Below, piece after piece: positions 26,484-35,852 of a stretch of DNA of 64,000 nucleotides. How positions within the stretch are numbered: position 1 is the stretch's first letter; every line of letters starts with the position of its first letter. The notes under the pieces were generated by a model that was not told where the DNA came from, did not search any database, and saw only the letters and a list, made by a program, of their open reading frames with translations. The stretch comes from Chloroflexota bacterium (GTDB lineage Bacteria > Chloroflexota > Anaerolineae > Aggregatilineales > Phototrophicaceae), in NCBI GenBank assembly GCA_026707745.1, contig JAPOWG010000037.1:62001-126000 (forward strand), written 5' to 3'. The position numbers were made by a program, and so were the translations under genes.

Positions 26484-26702
26484 CTCGTAATGGAGAATCA
26501 ACGCAAAGGCACGAAGGGCGCGACGGGATAGGATTGAAGCACCGAGGACACCGAGATCACCGAGCGTTTTCAAGCCACCCTAAATCCCTCCCCGAAGTTT
26601 CGGGTCGCGTAGGGCGCGTAGACACTGCCCTTCGACACAGACCGACGGTAGCGGAGTTTGGCGGGGAAGGGGTGAATGGATGGTCGCGGTTTGGGATTGA
26701 AC

Positions 26703-27578
26703 TCAGTTTCTAGGGAGCCATGCGTTGGGGATGGTAAACTGTCCCATTTCCTTGCGAACTGTGTTTATCTGCTCCAGCGTCTTGCCGAATTGCGGGTGGT
26801 TAGAATCGGTAAATTTGTCCATATTTACGTCATCTCTATATGTAGTTCCATCTGGTAGAAAGGCAGGAGGTATTTCATTAAGAAAACTGGGCGACTGTCC
26901 AGGTTCATACATGTTGGAATAGCGGAATCGTGTGTCTACAAGTTGTGCATCGATCAAGTATGCGCCGCGCAGATCAGCACCGCCCAATCTTACGTCATGT
27001 AGCTTTGCGTAAGTGAGGTTTGCGCAGCGTAAGTCTGCCCTATCCAACACTACGCCTCTCATTTCGGTCCACATGAGGTGAGCGCTTTTTAGCTTCGCAG
27101 AAGTCAAAATAGAATCTTCAAACCTTGAATGACCTAGATTAGCAGCCTCCAAGTTGATTTCATGCAGATTCAGTCGGCCGCGCAGATCAGCATGGCTTAA
27201 ATCTTCGCCTTTAAGCCTACCATTCTCTCCTTTAAGTAGTTGTAGACGGTCTAGCTCCTCAAGAGCGCTCACGGCAGTTTGACTGACTCGACTTCCGGCG
27301 CGGCGCACGAGTTCGTTAATTCGTTCCTCATATCGTCTCTTCTCCTCCCTTTTTTCACTGAGTCGATCAAGAACTCCGACAGCAATTAGCGTGCTGACCA
27401 AAACGCCAAAGCCTTCGGTTACTAGATTCATAGCGTAGCCACTGGGATCGTCCGCAAAGACTGCCGCGCCAATATAAATGCCGACAGCAAGTACAACGGC
27501 AATGCCCATTACGACATAGAACCACTTATACGTTCGGTGAATGTCGCGTATCTCTTTCTGCCGCGAGCTGTCCGCCAT
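26703..27578 (-). CDS. Membrane-anchored pentapeptide-repeat protein
   Basis: The product is about 291 residues from ATG 27578, which is preceded by GGAGGG. Two N-terminal transmembrane segments (WFYVVMGIAVVLAVGIYIGA and MNLVTEGFGVLVSTLIAVGVL) come first. A coiled, charged stretch (RLSEKREEKRRYEERINEL) follows. The pentapeptide-repeat domain (A(D/N)Lxx pattern, for example EDLSHADLRGRLNLHEINLEAANL) occupies about residues 130-230. Such right-handed helices are binding scaffolds; function unknown. A longer frame to 27620 only translates a common dispersed repeat. It lies downstream of the restriction-modification gene on the same strand. Confidence 0.8.
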   Translation of the reverse strand: MADSSRQKEIRDIHRTYKWFYVVMGIAVVLAVGIYIGAAVFADDPSGYAMNLVTEGFGVLVSTLIAVGVLDRLSEKREEKRRYEERINELVRRAGSRVSQTAVSALEELDRLQLLKGENGRLKGEDLSHADLRGRLNLHEINLEAANLGHSRFEDSILTSAKLKSAHLMWTEMRGVVLDRADLRCANLTYAKLHDVRLGGADLRGAYLIDAQLVDTRFRYSNMYEPGQSPSFLNEIPPAFLPDGTTYRDDVNMDKFTDSNHPQFGKTLEQINTVRKEMGQFTIPNAWLPRN

Positions 27579-27616
27579 CAAACGCCCTCCGTGTCCTCTG
27601 TGCCTCTGTGGCTGAA
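27579..27616. repeat. CACAGAGGCACAGAGGACACGGAGGG-type dispersed repeat
   Basis: The strand read with the gene contains CACAGAGGCACAGAGG followed by ACACGGAGGGCG, a sequence I recognise as widespread in intergenic DNA of many bacteria. Here it supplies the GGAGGG ribosome site of the pentapeptide-repeat gene. A related stretch (CACCGAGGACACCGAG) lies near 26540. Confidence 0.5.
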
Positions 27617-30481
27617 TCAACCAACCCGCTCCAAATTCAACGCTAGCAGCCGCCTTAGAATCTCTTCCTCGTCATCCAGCACAGCATACTCCCAGCCGTA
27701 GGCGTCACAAACCGCCTTATCCAGCGCGCGGTGCAGTTCATCCAAGCGCGGCGCGAAATCGGCGGCGGCTTCTTTGGTTTTCATGCTGTCTTGCTTGCGC
27801 CAGACTTGCAGGGCGTTGTATAGATTCGTCAGCGTACGATCTTTGAGTTCTTTCGCGCTCGCGCCTTCGGGATTGAGCCAGGCATCGCGCTCTTCGTGCA
27901 GCTGGGCGGCGGCGGCGCTGATGGCGGCATGGGCGGGGTGGGACTCGTCTTCGCGGCCGGGCAACCAGGGGAAGGGGAAGGTTTCGAAGGTTTTTGTCGG
28001 TGTATAGCGAGGGCGACTGCCCTTTTTCCCGTCTCCATGAGGCGATACGCGGCGCAGTGACCACACTTCGTGAAATATGGAGTGGAGCACACCGAAGAAA
28101 TAGTCATCGTCGCGAGCGAATACGGTGAGACGTTTGTCGGGCAACACGCTCATCGACATCCAAACAAAAAGTCTGTATTTGGACACTATCGGTGTCGCAA
28201 CATACCGTCGCAGTGTAGTTAGGTTGGCGCGCATGGTTGGGCGGCTGTTCCAATGCAACCACCAGAACTCGCGGGACTCCTTTTGTCTCGTATTTTGCCG
28301 CTTGGGTCGAACGTTTGTCTCGACGTATTCGAAGGGCAGTTTGTATTGCTTTGCGGTCTCAATGGGCGTCGAAACGCCAAAGTCTATTATCCACTTGTTG
28401 CGTGAGCGTCTAGTGATATCAAATGCATTGAGAAGTGGCTTAAGTACTTCAGCGTTGCGTGGATTGGCTGCAATCATTGATTTTGCCTGAGATGCATCTA
28501 TATCGAATGGTCCTCGCTTTACAATCCCTTGAAATGACAGCAACGCATTCTCGTCAAGAGAAGCTGCGACAGTCGTGTCTATGTCAGCAGTAAGATCCGG
28601 GTAAATGGTCTCCACTCGGCTCCCGTCAAGTACCATGCTACTTTCTTCACCGTCGTCAAAACAGATGATTGAGACTCGTACAGCCGCACCGTCAAGCAGC
28701 CAATCTCGGTCGGACCATGCGTTAAAGATGTGTCCATCGCGAAGTATATTCTCTAGGACAATGCGGTTTGTGCCAGTGCGGACAGAGTTTTTTGCAATCA
28801 GCCCAACGCGTCGCGCATTTCCATTGACGACTTGCAGAAGCGCCGTCTGATGCCAATAGCAGTACAAGTCTGGTGATAATCCACCAAAATCGTCAAAGAA
28901 TACAGTCTTCAAGTTATCGACATATTCATCGCCTAGCTCGTTTCGCAACTTTCGATTGCCCAAAAAAGGCGGGTTGCCGACGATGACATCGACTTTGGGC
29001 CAGTCCGGCGCGGTGGGATTGCCGTCCTCGTCGAAAGCCAGGATGGCGTCTTTGCAGACGATTTTGTCGCTCAAATCTTGCAGCAGTGGTTTGGCGTCGT
29101 GGCGGTATCCGTAGTGTTCGCGCCATTGAATATAACCGATCCAGACCACGATACTGGCAAGCGCGTGGGCGATCTCGTCGATCTCGATGCCATAAAGTTG
29201 TGCCGGGCTGACTTCCAGATCGGCGCGGTCAATGTCGTGCCAGAGTACGTCGGTGACGATTTCCAGTTCGAGATTCATCAACTGCTGGAGCGAGATGTAA
29301 AGGAAGTTGCCGCTGCCACAGGCTGGGTCAAGCACTGTGGTCTCACGGACGCGCTTGAGCATTTGATCGCGCAATGCCAGCAATTCGGCTTTGGCAGTCT
29401 CTTGTGCACGGACGCTTGAGGTCTGATTGTATTCTTCACGCAACTGTTCTGCCTGCTCGCGGATTACTTCCCACTCGCGGCGTAACGGCTGCATAAGGAC
29501 AGGCTCGATTATCAGAAGGATGTCGTCAGGCGACGTATAGTGCGCGCCGAGTTGGGCTCGCTTTGCCGGGTCAAGGCAACGCTCGAAAAGTGTTCCGAAA
29601 ATGGCCGGCTCGACGTATTCCCAATTAAGCAGGCATGCGTCGTGCAGCCGCATGATGGCGGGTGGCGACAGTGGCTCAACGTCGACGTCTTGAAAGAGCG
29701 CGCCGTTAAACCAGCGAATTTCGCGCGAGTGCGTCCGCTTGCCGTGTTCCATGGCCTCGAAGAGCTGGCCGATATCGGCTTTGAAGTTATCCGTATTTCG
29801 CTCGCAATTCTCGATGAGATAGGTGAACAACCCTTTGCCCTGCGAGATTGAGGGCAGCAATTCGATATCTTCAGCGAATAGGCAGAAGACTATTCTTGTG
29901 AAGAATCGGGCGACGCGCGACGGCGAAACTTTCCAAACCGTTCGCATGTTGTCGACAACGGCCTTGAGTGAGTCAGAAGCATCTTCGGTCACGCTTTTAG
30001 TTTTAAGTTCCGGGTTAAAACGGTGAGGGTTCTCAAAGATGTATCTAAGCCACTGACGCACTTCCTGTCGTTCAGCGATATCGGTATGGGCGAACTCGTA
30101 AATTTCGGGGACGGTTCTAGGAAAGTTAGTGTGTATCCGCCAGTTTTCGATGTCAGTGACAATTAGCAGGGGTGGAATCTTTAGCTGTCGCTGGTAGCGC
30201 TGTAACTGTTTAAAGGCTTCGTCCAGATCTTTGTGTTGATTGGGCGCCTTATATTCAATAGCGAAATGGTCTTCAAAGTAGACATCGGCGAATCCGCGTT
30301 CGCCTGCCTGTTCCCGGACATATTTCTCAAATTGGAATATCTTGCCGTTGCTGTCTATTCCGCTGGCGCCCGGCGGTTCATGCCCCACCAAACGGCAGAC
30401 ATCGGAAAAGTGAGTTTGATAGGACTGGCGTTCTCCCAACGTTGAGTCTGCCCACTTGCAGACAAAATCTTTCGCCTGCAT
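27617..30481 (-). CDS. MmeI-like single-chain restriction-modification enzyme (Type IIG/IIL)
   Basis: This large protein of about 954 residues combines nuclease and methyltransferase. The N-terminal PD-(D/E)xK nuclease reads GFADVYFEDHFAIEYKAP, with D67 and E77-x-K79 as catalytic residues. A helical connector follows. The N6-adenine methyltransferase has motif I LDPACGSGNFL (about 385-395) and motif IV NPPF (about 504-507). The C-terminal third would hold the target-recognition domain. Length and order match MmeI-type enzymes, which cut a fixed distance from an asymmetric site and methylate one strand. It starts at ATG 30481 in a TGATG overlap with the upstream dehydrogenase stop. No separate specificity or methylase gene is nearby. 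Confidence 0.9.
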   Translation of the reverse strand: MQAKDFVCKWADSTLGERQSYQTHFSDVCRLVGHEPPGASGIDSNGKIFQFEKYVREQAGERGFADVYFEDHFAIEYKAPNQHKDLDEAFKQLQRYQRQLKIPPLLIVTDIENWRIHTNFPRTVPEIYEFAHTDIAERQEVRQWLRYIFENPHRFNPELKTKSVTEDASDSLKAVVDNMRTVWKVSPSRVARFFTRIVFCLFAEDIELLPSISQGKGLFTYLIENCERNTDNFKADIGQLFEAMEHGKRTHSREIRWFNGALFQDVDVEPLSPPAIMRLHDACLLNWEYVEPAIFGTLFERCLDPAKRAQLGAHYTSPDDILLIIEPVLMQPLRREWEVIREQAEQLREEYNQTSSVRAQETAKAELLALRDQMLKRVRETTVLDPACGSGNFLYISLQQLMNLELEIVTDVLWHDIDRADLEVSPAQLYGIEIDEIAHALASIVVWIGYIQWREHYGYRHDAKPLLQDLSDKIVCKDAILAFDEDGNPTAPDWPKVDVIVGNPPFLGNRKLRNELGDEYVDNLKTVFFDDFGGLSPDLYCYWHQTALLQVVNGNARRVGLIAKNSVRTGTNRIVLENILRDGHIFNAWSDRDWLLDGAAVRVSIICFDDGEESSMVLDGSRVETIYPDLTADIDTTVAASLDENALLSFQGIVKRGPFDIDASQAKSMIAANPRNAEVLKPLLNAFDITRRSRNKWIIDFGVSTPIETAKQYKLPFEYVETNVRPKRQNTRQKESREFWWLHWNSRPTMRANLTTLRRYVATPIVSKYRLFVWMSMSVLPDKRLTVFARDDDYFFGVLHSIFHEVWSLRRVSPHGDGKKGSRPRYTPTKTFETFPFPWLPGREDESHPAHAAISAAAAQLHEERDAWLNPEGASAKELKDRTLTNLYNALQVWRKQDSMKTKEAAADFAPRLDELHRALDKAVCDAYGWEYAVLDDEEEILRRLLALNLERVG

Positions 30482-31458
30482 CACCCCTCCATATCAATCA
30501 CGATCTTGACCGCGCCTTCGTCTTGCAGATGGTGTAACTCGTAAGCCTCCAGCACGTCCTGGAACTTGAAGGTATGCGTGATCATGCGGGCGGTGTCGAC
30601 GGCGCCGCTGTTGATGTAATCCAGGGCCTGACGGGTGCAGGCGTGGCCGGGGTCGTTGATGGTGCCGACGCGGGATTTCACGGTGAGCGATTTCCAGAAG
30701 CACTCGAAGATGGGGAAGTCCATGGTCTCGAAGCGGGGCACGCCGAAGATGAGCAAGAAAGCGTCTTGGGGCGCGATGGCGACGGCCAGGCGGATGGCCG
30801 CTGCTTCGCCGGCGGCTTCGACTAGGACATCGGGCAGTTGACCGTCGTTGATGTCGCGCAGGGCGTCGCGCAGTGCGACTGGCGACATGTCGGCGTTGTG
30901 TATTGTGTGGGTAGCGCCGTAAGCCTTGCTGTAGCGCAGACGATAATCCTTGATGTCGAGGGCGATGATTTTGGCGGCGCCGCGCTGCTGCAGGGCGAAG
31001 TTGAACCACAAGCCGGCTGATCCCTGGCCGATGACGGCGACGGTCTTGCCCTGAAGATCGGGCAGGACTTGCGAAGCGTAGAGCACGGTGCCGAATTGCT
31101 GGGCTTGCACCGAGTGCTCCAGGGGCGTGGCGGGGTCGAGCGGCAGCAGGCGGTCGACGGGGGCGAGGTAATATTCGCACATGGCGCGGTGATCGGGGGC
31201 CAGGCAGAGCACGGGCTGGCCGACCTGGAAGCCGTTATGGGCGGGATCGATGGCTTCGATGCGGCCGACCATCTCGTGGCCGGTTTCGCCGATGGGGGAG
31301 GGATAGCGGTCGTCCGGCAGGTAATGGATATGGCGGACATCGCTGCCGCAGAGGGACAGGCGCAGGGTCTTGACGATGGCGTGGTCGGCGATAAGTTGGG
31401 GCTTGGGCGCATCGACAAAGGCGGGCTGGCCGCGGGCGATTATCTGGACGGCTTTCAT
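30481..31458 (-). CDS. Zinc-type medium-chain dehydrogenase
   Basis: The 325-residue MDR protein has SLCGSDVRHIH near residue 35 and GETGHEMVGRIE near residue 60. The nucleotide-binding motif is VAVIGQGSAGLWFNFAL near residue 145. The structural-zinc four-cysteine loop seen in the 11806 gene is absent or reduced, so it belongs to another subgroup. Its stop overlaps the start of the restriction-modification gene, an unexpected coupling. Substrate unknown. Confidence 0.82.
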   Translation of the reverse strand: MKAVQIIARGQPAFVDAPKPQLIADHAIVKTLRLSLCGSDVRHIHYLPDDRYPSPIGETGHEMVGRIEAIDPAHNGFQVGQPVLCLAPDHRAMCEYYLAPVDRLLPLDPATPLEHSVQAQQFGTVLYASQVLPDLQGKTVAVIGQGSAGLWFNFALQQRGAAKIIALDIKDYRLRYSKAYGATHTIHNADMSPVALRDALRDINDGQLPDVLVEAAGEAAAIRLAVAIAPQDAFLLIFGVPRFETMDFPIFECFWKSLTVKSRVGTINDPGHACTRQALDYINSGAVDTARMITHTFKFQDVLEAYELHHLQDEGAVKIVIDMEG

Positions 31459-31665
31459 GGGCTGGTTTCTCCGGGCGTGTCGGGCATAGTGGCAGAGTAT
31501 AGCAGTATCGATGGAATTGGTCAGGCTGATTGTGTTGGGGGCAAAGTGGATTAGGGAGCGATTTAGGGGAAGTTTTTATTTACATCTTACGTAGCTGTGC
31601 TAAAACAGAGAGGTTACTTTTGGGCGGCCGCGGCTGCGGCGGTTGCATGAATTGAAGGAAGGAAA

Positions 31666-33693
31666 ATGAGCGAGCAATACGTATTTCAAGCGGAGACGCA
31701 GGAACTGCTGAATATCCTGATTCATTCGCTGTACACGGAAAAGGAGATCTTCCTGCGCGAGTTGATCTCGAACGCGTCGGATGCCTTGAATCGGCTGCAA
31801 TTCCAGATGTTGACGGACGACAACGTGCGGGATGCTGGGGCGGACCTGGAGATCCATATCGAGCTTGATGAAGAGCAGAAGACGCTGAAGATCAGCGACA
31901 CCGGCATCGGCATGAATCGCGAGGAGATCATTGACGGCTTGGGCACGATCGCCAAGTCGGGCGCCAAGGCTTTCTTGCAAGCGATGAAGGAGAAACCCGA
32001 CGGCGGTTCGGCTGCGGATATCATCGGGCAATTCGGCGTGGGTTTTTATTCGGCATTTATGGTGGCGAAGCAGGTGGACGTGGTTTCGCGCTCCTATCGC
32101 CCGGAGGACGAGGCGGTCAAATGGTCGGCGACCGGCGGCACCAATTACACGCTGGAAACGGCGGAAAAGGATGTGCGCGGCACCGAGATCACGATTCATC
32201 TCAAGGATGACGAAGAGGAATTCACGCGCGCCTTCCGCATCAAGGATATTGTTCGGCGACATTCCGATTATGTGGCTTTTCCCATTTTTGTCGGGGATGA
32301 CGAAGAGCCGACGAATAAGCAGCAGGCGATCTGGCGGCGCAATCCGTCTGAGGTGGAAGACGAGGAATACGACAGCTTTTACAAGATGCTGACGATGGAT
32401 TTCGCCGGGGCCAATCATCATATTCACATGCGCGCCGATGTGCCGATGCAGTTTTACGCTTTGCTCTTTGTGCCGAGCGGCGCGCAGCCCAATATGTTCA
32501 GTCCGCGTAGCGAAGTCGGGTTGAAGCTCTATGCGCGCAAGGTGCTGATAGAAGAGTACAATCGCGATCTGCTGCCGGAATATCTGGGCTTTGTACAGGG
32601 CGTGGTCGACAGCGAGGATCTGCCGCTGAGCGTCAGCCGGGAGAGCATCCAGGCCACGCGGGTGATGGCGAGCTTGAAGAAGTCGATCACGCGCCGGGTG
32701 CTTTCCGAGCTCAAACGGATGGTGAAGAACGACCGGGACAGCTACCTCCAGATATTCGGGGAATTCGGCGCTTATCTGAAGCAGGGCCTGGTGATGGAGA
32801 GCGAGGACCGCGGCGATCTGGAGCCGCTGATGTTCTTCCAGACCACGCACGATGAGGATCCGAATAGCTATCACTCGCTGGAGGACTACGTCGAGCGCAT
32901 GTCGGAGAACCAGGACGAGATCTATTATGTGGTGGCGGACGATTACAATAGCGGCGCGCGCAGTCCGCACCTGGATGCCTTTCGGCAGCGCGGGATCGAA
33001 GTGCTGTATTTCACGCATCCGGTCGATGCCATGTTGCCGATGGGCATGATTGACTTCCGGGGGCACAAGCTGGTCAGCGTTGATTCCGGCGATCTGGATT
33101 TGGGCAATGTCGGCGATGCCACTGAGGCGGAAGAAACGGCGCGCGAAGCGCTGGAGGTGGATTCATTTGCGTCGCTGACGGCGCGCGTCAAGACGACCTT
33201 GGGCGGTCGGGTCAGCGATGTGCGCGAGAGCAAGGCGCTGGTGGATAGCCCGGCGCGCCTGGTCAGCGAAGACGAGAGCGGCAGCCGCTACATGTTCCGC
33301 ATCAATCGCCTGCTGGACAAGGACTACGAATTGCCGGTCAAGGCGCTGGAGCTCAATCCGCGGCATCCGCTCATGCACAACTTGAGCGCGATGATCGCGG
33401 ACGGCGGCGAGGACGGGTTGATTGACGCGGTGGTGGAGCAGGTCTTCGAGACGGCGCTGCTGCAAGACGGCATTCATCCCGATCCGTCGAGCATGGCGGA
33501 TCGTCTGACCTTGTTGATGCAAGCCGCGACCGGTTCCGCGAGCGGGGAACTGGACTTCGCCGATGTTCGGACGGTGATCAGCGAGCCGACCGCGGATGAT
33601 CATGAGGACTTGATCAAGCTGGATGACATCGAGGATGTGGACTTCGAGCCAGTTGAGCAGGAAGACGATGGATCGGCGCCGGAGAAGGAATAA
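31666..33693 (+). CDS. htpG: Chaperone HtpG (Hsp90)
   Basis: The 675-residue protein is a bacterial Hsp90. The N-terminal GHKL ATPase has IFLRELISNASDALNR, the D-x-G-x-G motif DTGIGMNREEI and the lid glycine motif IGQFGVGFYSAFM. The middle domain with SRESIQATRV and the C-terminal dimerisation domain follow. It ends in an acidic tail (DDIEDVDFEPVEQEDD), making it somewhat longer than E. coli HtpG. AAGGAAGG precedes ATG 31666. It acts as a homodimeric cytosolic chaperone. The large minus-strand open frames inside it are shadows. No CIRCE-like heat-shock operator was seen upstream. Confidence 0.97.
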   Translation: MSEQYVFQAETQELLNILIHSLYTEKEIFLRELISNASDALNRLQFQMLTDDNVRDAGADLEIHIELDEEQKTLKISDTGIGMNREEIIDGLGTIAKSGAKAFLQAMKEKPDGGSAADIIGQFGVGFYSAFMVAKQVDVVSRSYRPEDEAVKWSATGGTNYTLETAEKDVRGTEITIHLKDDEEEFTRAFRIKDIVRRHSDYVAFPIFVGDDEEPTNKQQAIWRRNPSEVEDEEYDSFYKMLTMDFAGANHHIHMRADVPMQFYALLFVPSGAQPNMFSPRSEVGLKLYARKVLIEEYNRDLLPEYLGFVQGVVDSEDLPLSVSRESIQATRVMASLKKSITRRVLSELKRMVKNDRDSYLQIFGEFGAYLKQGLVMESEDRGDLEPLMFFQTTHDEDPNSYHSLEDYVERMSENQDEIYYVVADDYNSGARSPHLDAFRQRGIEVLYFTHPVDAMLPMGMIDFRGHKLVSVDSGDLDLGNVGDATEAEETAREALEVDSFASLTARVKTTLGGRVSDVRESKALVDSPARLVSEDESGSRYMFRINRLLDKDYELPVKALELNPRHPLMHNLSAMIADGGEDGLIDAVVEQVFETALLQDGIHPDPSSMADRLTLLMQAATGSASGELDFADVRTVISEPTADDHEDLIKLDDIEDVDFEPVEQEDDGSAPEKE

Positions 33694-33760
33694 AGGATAT
33701 CGGGCGATCCACTACCAGGGAATACATCTGTTGGAAAGGCGCCAGGCGGGAGGCAGCCAA

Positions 33761-34186
33761 ATGACCGAATTGAAGACGCAGCGCAATGATGGCGATGTAC
33801 GAGCTTATCTCGATTCTGTGGAGAACAAGCGCCGCCGCGAAGACGCGCTGGCTTTGCTTGAAGTGATGGGCGAGATAACGGGCGAGCCGGCGGAGATGTG
33901 GGGCGGCAGCATCGTCGGCTTCGGCAGCTATCATTACGTATACGATAGCGGGCGGGAAGGCGACTGGTTCTTGACGGGTTTCGCGCCGCGCAAAGCGTCG
34001 ATGACGCTCTACATTATGCCCGGCTTCGAGCATTACGACGATTTGCTGGCGCGCCTGGGCAAGCACAAGATCGGCCGATCTTGCCTGTACATCAACAAGC
34101 TGGCGGATGTCGATATGGAGGTATTGCGAGACCTGCTTGCGGAATCGGTGGCGCATATGCGGGGGACGCATGGCGCAACCGAATGA
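33761..34186 (+). CDS. DUF1801-family protein
   Basis: The 141-residue protein starts at ATG 33761 after GGGAGGC. It contains EMWGGSIVGFGSYHYVYDSG and KIGRSCLYINKLADVDMEVL, typical of the small DUF1801/YdhG-like domain. Some members are called iron chaperones; its role here is unknown. The longer frame upstream overlaps the end of htpG and is not needed. Confidence 0.8.
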   Translation: MTELKTQRNDGDVRAYLDSVENKRRREDALALLEVMGEITGEPAEMWGGSIVGFGSYHYVYDSGREGDWFLTGFAPRKASMTLYIMPGFEHYDDLLARLGKHKIGRSCLYINKLADVDMEVLRDLLAESVAHMRGTHGATE

Positions 34187-34294
34187 GCGCCCCTTCGTAA
34201 TTATGAACACAGGGCATCCGATTGGGGGCGAATCCGGTATAATTGGGGCAAATTGGAAACGCGATTCATTTAATCAGACGCGGGATCAGGCGCG

Positions 34295-34828
34295 ATGGAT
34301 GGTCTGAAGTTGCTCGGTCAAATTGGCAAGGGCATTGTCAAGACGGTGGAACTCGTCGGCAAGGGAATCGGTTTGACGGGCAGAGCGATCAGTGATGGTT
34401 CAGTTGCAGTGAGGACAGCCATGCCAGTTACAGAATTGACCTCGGTGTTCAATACGACTGATGAGACGATCAAGTTTATCAACCAGGAGTCCCCGCGGGA
34501 TAGCAAGGAGATCTTGCCGCAGAGCGCGGTGTCGCTGAAAACCGAGAAGACGGCCGGGGCCTGGGTGCCCTGGTTTCATCCGCCGCGTTTTTCCCCATTC
34601 AGCCGCAAGCGCATGGAGATCGTGGTGGACGATGTCGCGGTGATCTACATGTGGCAGCGCGATGATCACATCTATTGGTGCAACCGGCTGGACAGCCAGG
34701 GAAATCCGGCCAAAGCCTACGAGGTGCCGGGCATCTCTCATGTGGGCGGCAAGCGCATGCTGGTGGTGCGCAACGATCCGGAAAACGGCTACAGCGCTTT
34801 CTTGAGCGAGAGCGTGGAGAATAAGTAG
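34295..34828 (+). CDS. Hypothetical protein
   Basis: The 177-residue product is not recognised. The N-terminus is an amphipathic, glycine- and lysine-rich segment (LLGQIGKGIVKTVELVGKGIGLTG). The rest looks beta-rich (EIVVDDVAVIYMWQRDDHIYWCN). No signal peptide or enzymatic motif is seen. ATG 34295 lacks a strong ribosome site. Confidence 0.55.
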   Translation: MDGLKLLGQIGKGIVKTVELVGKGIGLTGRAISDGSVAVRTAMPVTELTSVFNTTDETIKFINQESPRDSKEILPQSAVSLKTEKTAGAWVPWFHPPRFSPFSRKRMEIVVDDVAVIYMWQRDDHIYWCNRLDSQGNPAKAYEVPGISHVGGKRMLVVRNDPENGYSAFLSESVENK

Positions 34829-34938
34829 CGTATCAATTGCGCCCGAGGCGGCCCCGCCGACGAAAGTAGTAAATCAAATTTTGCTGTGCGCCGCATCCTT
34901 TGTAAGCTCAATATAATGCAGGACGTTGGAGTGAGCTA

Positions 34939-35325
34939 ATGATTACCACAATCGCAACCGTTTCCGTATTCGTGGAAGACCAGGACCGCGCCAAAGCCTT
35001 TTACACCGAGAAACTGGGCATGAAGCTCATCAATGATTCGGAGATGTTCCCGGGATCGGGCATGCGCTGGATCACGGTCGCGCCGGAAGGCTGCCCGACC
35101 GAGTTGACGCTTTTCCCCATGGGCGGGCAGTGGGAGCATTACCGCGAGGCGATGGGCAAGCCGCAGTGCTTCACCTTGCATTGCGATGATATCGACGAGA
35201 CCTATCGCGAGCTCAGTGCAAAGGGCGTGCAGTTCCTGGGTGAGCCGCAGCAGCAGCAATGGGGCAGCTTCGCGATCCTGGTGGATTCCGAGGGCAACCA
35301 GATCGTTCTCGGGCAGCGGGGTTGA
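34939..35325 (+). CDS. VOC-family (glyoxalase-like) protein, copy 1
   Basis: The 128-residue protein has the vicinal-oxygen-chelate fold: TVSVFVEDQDRAKAFYTEKLGMKL, later FTLHCDDIDETYRELSAKGVQFL and the closing ILVDSEGNQIVL. GGAGTGAGCTA precedes ATG 34939. Such proteins may bind metal and act in glyoxalase, dioxygenase or drug-binding roles; which one is unknown. A close paralogue follows at 35463, so this is a tandem duplication. Confidence 0.88.
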   Translation: MITTIATVSVFVEDQDRAKAFYTEKLGMKLINDSEMFPGSGMRWITVAPEGCPTELTLFPMGGQWEHYREAMGKPQCFTLHCDDIDETYRELSAKGVQFLGEPQQQQWGSFAILVDSEGNQIVLGQRG

Positions 35326-35462
35326 CCCATTCTTATCTGGCTTGACTGAAAACCCTCTAGACGTGACAAGGCGGCGCCCCTTGTTGCCCGGCACGACGTC
35401 GCCTATTGCGCATCGCCCCCGCTTCCTTATACTTTTGCATCAAAGCGCATAGGAGACATGCA

Positions 35463-35852
35463 ATGATTAACAGAGTTGGCACCGTTTCAGTTTTCGTGGA
35501 AGACCAAGATCGCGCCAAAGCCTTCTACACGGAAAAGCTGGGTATGGAATGCACGGCGGATAACGAGATGTGGCCGGGCGCGGATGCGCGCTGGCTCAGT
35601 GTCGCGCCTCCCGGCGCCGAAACGCAGATCGTGCTTTACAAGTTTGATGAGAACTGGGAGCACTATCGCGAGACCTTTGGCAAGTCGCAGTCGCTGACCT
35701 TGCAATGCGAGGATATCGACGAGACCTATCGCGTATACAGGGAACGCGGTGTTCAATTCCTGGGTGAGCCGGAAACGCAGTTCTGGGGTCGCTTCGTGAT
35801 GATGGTGGATTCCGAAGGGAATACGCTGATATTGGTTCAGGTCCCCCATTGA
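35463..35852 (+). CDS. VOC-family (glyoxalase-like) protein, copy 2
   Basis: The 129-residue protein is a paralogue of the gene just upstream, sharing VSVFVEDQDRAKAFYTEKLGM without change. AGGAGACATGCA precedes ATG 35463; the longer frame has no such site. Its stop overlaps the ATG of the next gene (TGATG), so it is translationally coupled to the PncC-like amidase. Confidence 0.88.
   Translation: MINRVGTVSVFVEDQDRAKAFYTEKLGMECTADNEMWPGADARWLSVAPPGAETQIVLYKFDENWEHYRETFGKSQSLTLQCEDIDETYRVYRERGVQFLGEPETQFWGRFVMMVDSEGNTLILVQVPH

Larger units (their letters stand above)
25996..26702. other. Repeat-rich intergenic region
   Basis: This 700-bp stretch has no convincing gene. It holds a palindromic cluster near 26041, an imperfect direct repeat at 26289-26352 and 26421-26483, and a hairpin repeat between the two copies. 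Degraded C-rich repeat sequence lies from about 26581 to 26672. Small open frames here look like chance. Confidence 0.6.

Noticed and set aside
26703..27620. Longer start of the pentapeptide-repeat protein at 27620
   Set aside because: The extra residues (QPQRHRGHGGRL) translate the common CACAGAGG-type repeat; the ATG at 27578 has a proper ribosome site.
31560..31665. CIRCE-type heat-shock operator before htpG
   Set aside because: No TTAGCACTC-N9-GAGTGCTAA-like inverted repeat is present.
31600..33066. Long open frame (488 codons) on the minus strand inside htpG
   Set aside because: It is antisense to a clear Hsp90 gene. Its amino-acid make-up (His, Arg and Leu rich) is that of a shadow frame in GC-rich DNA.
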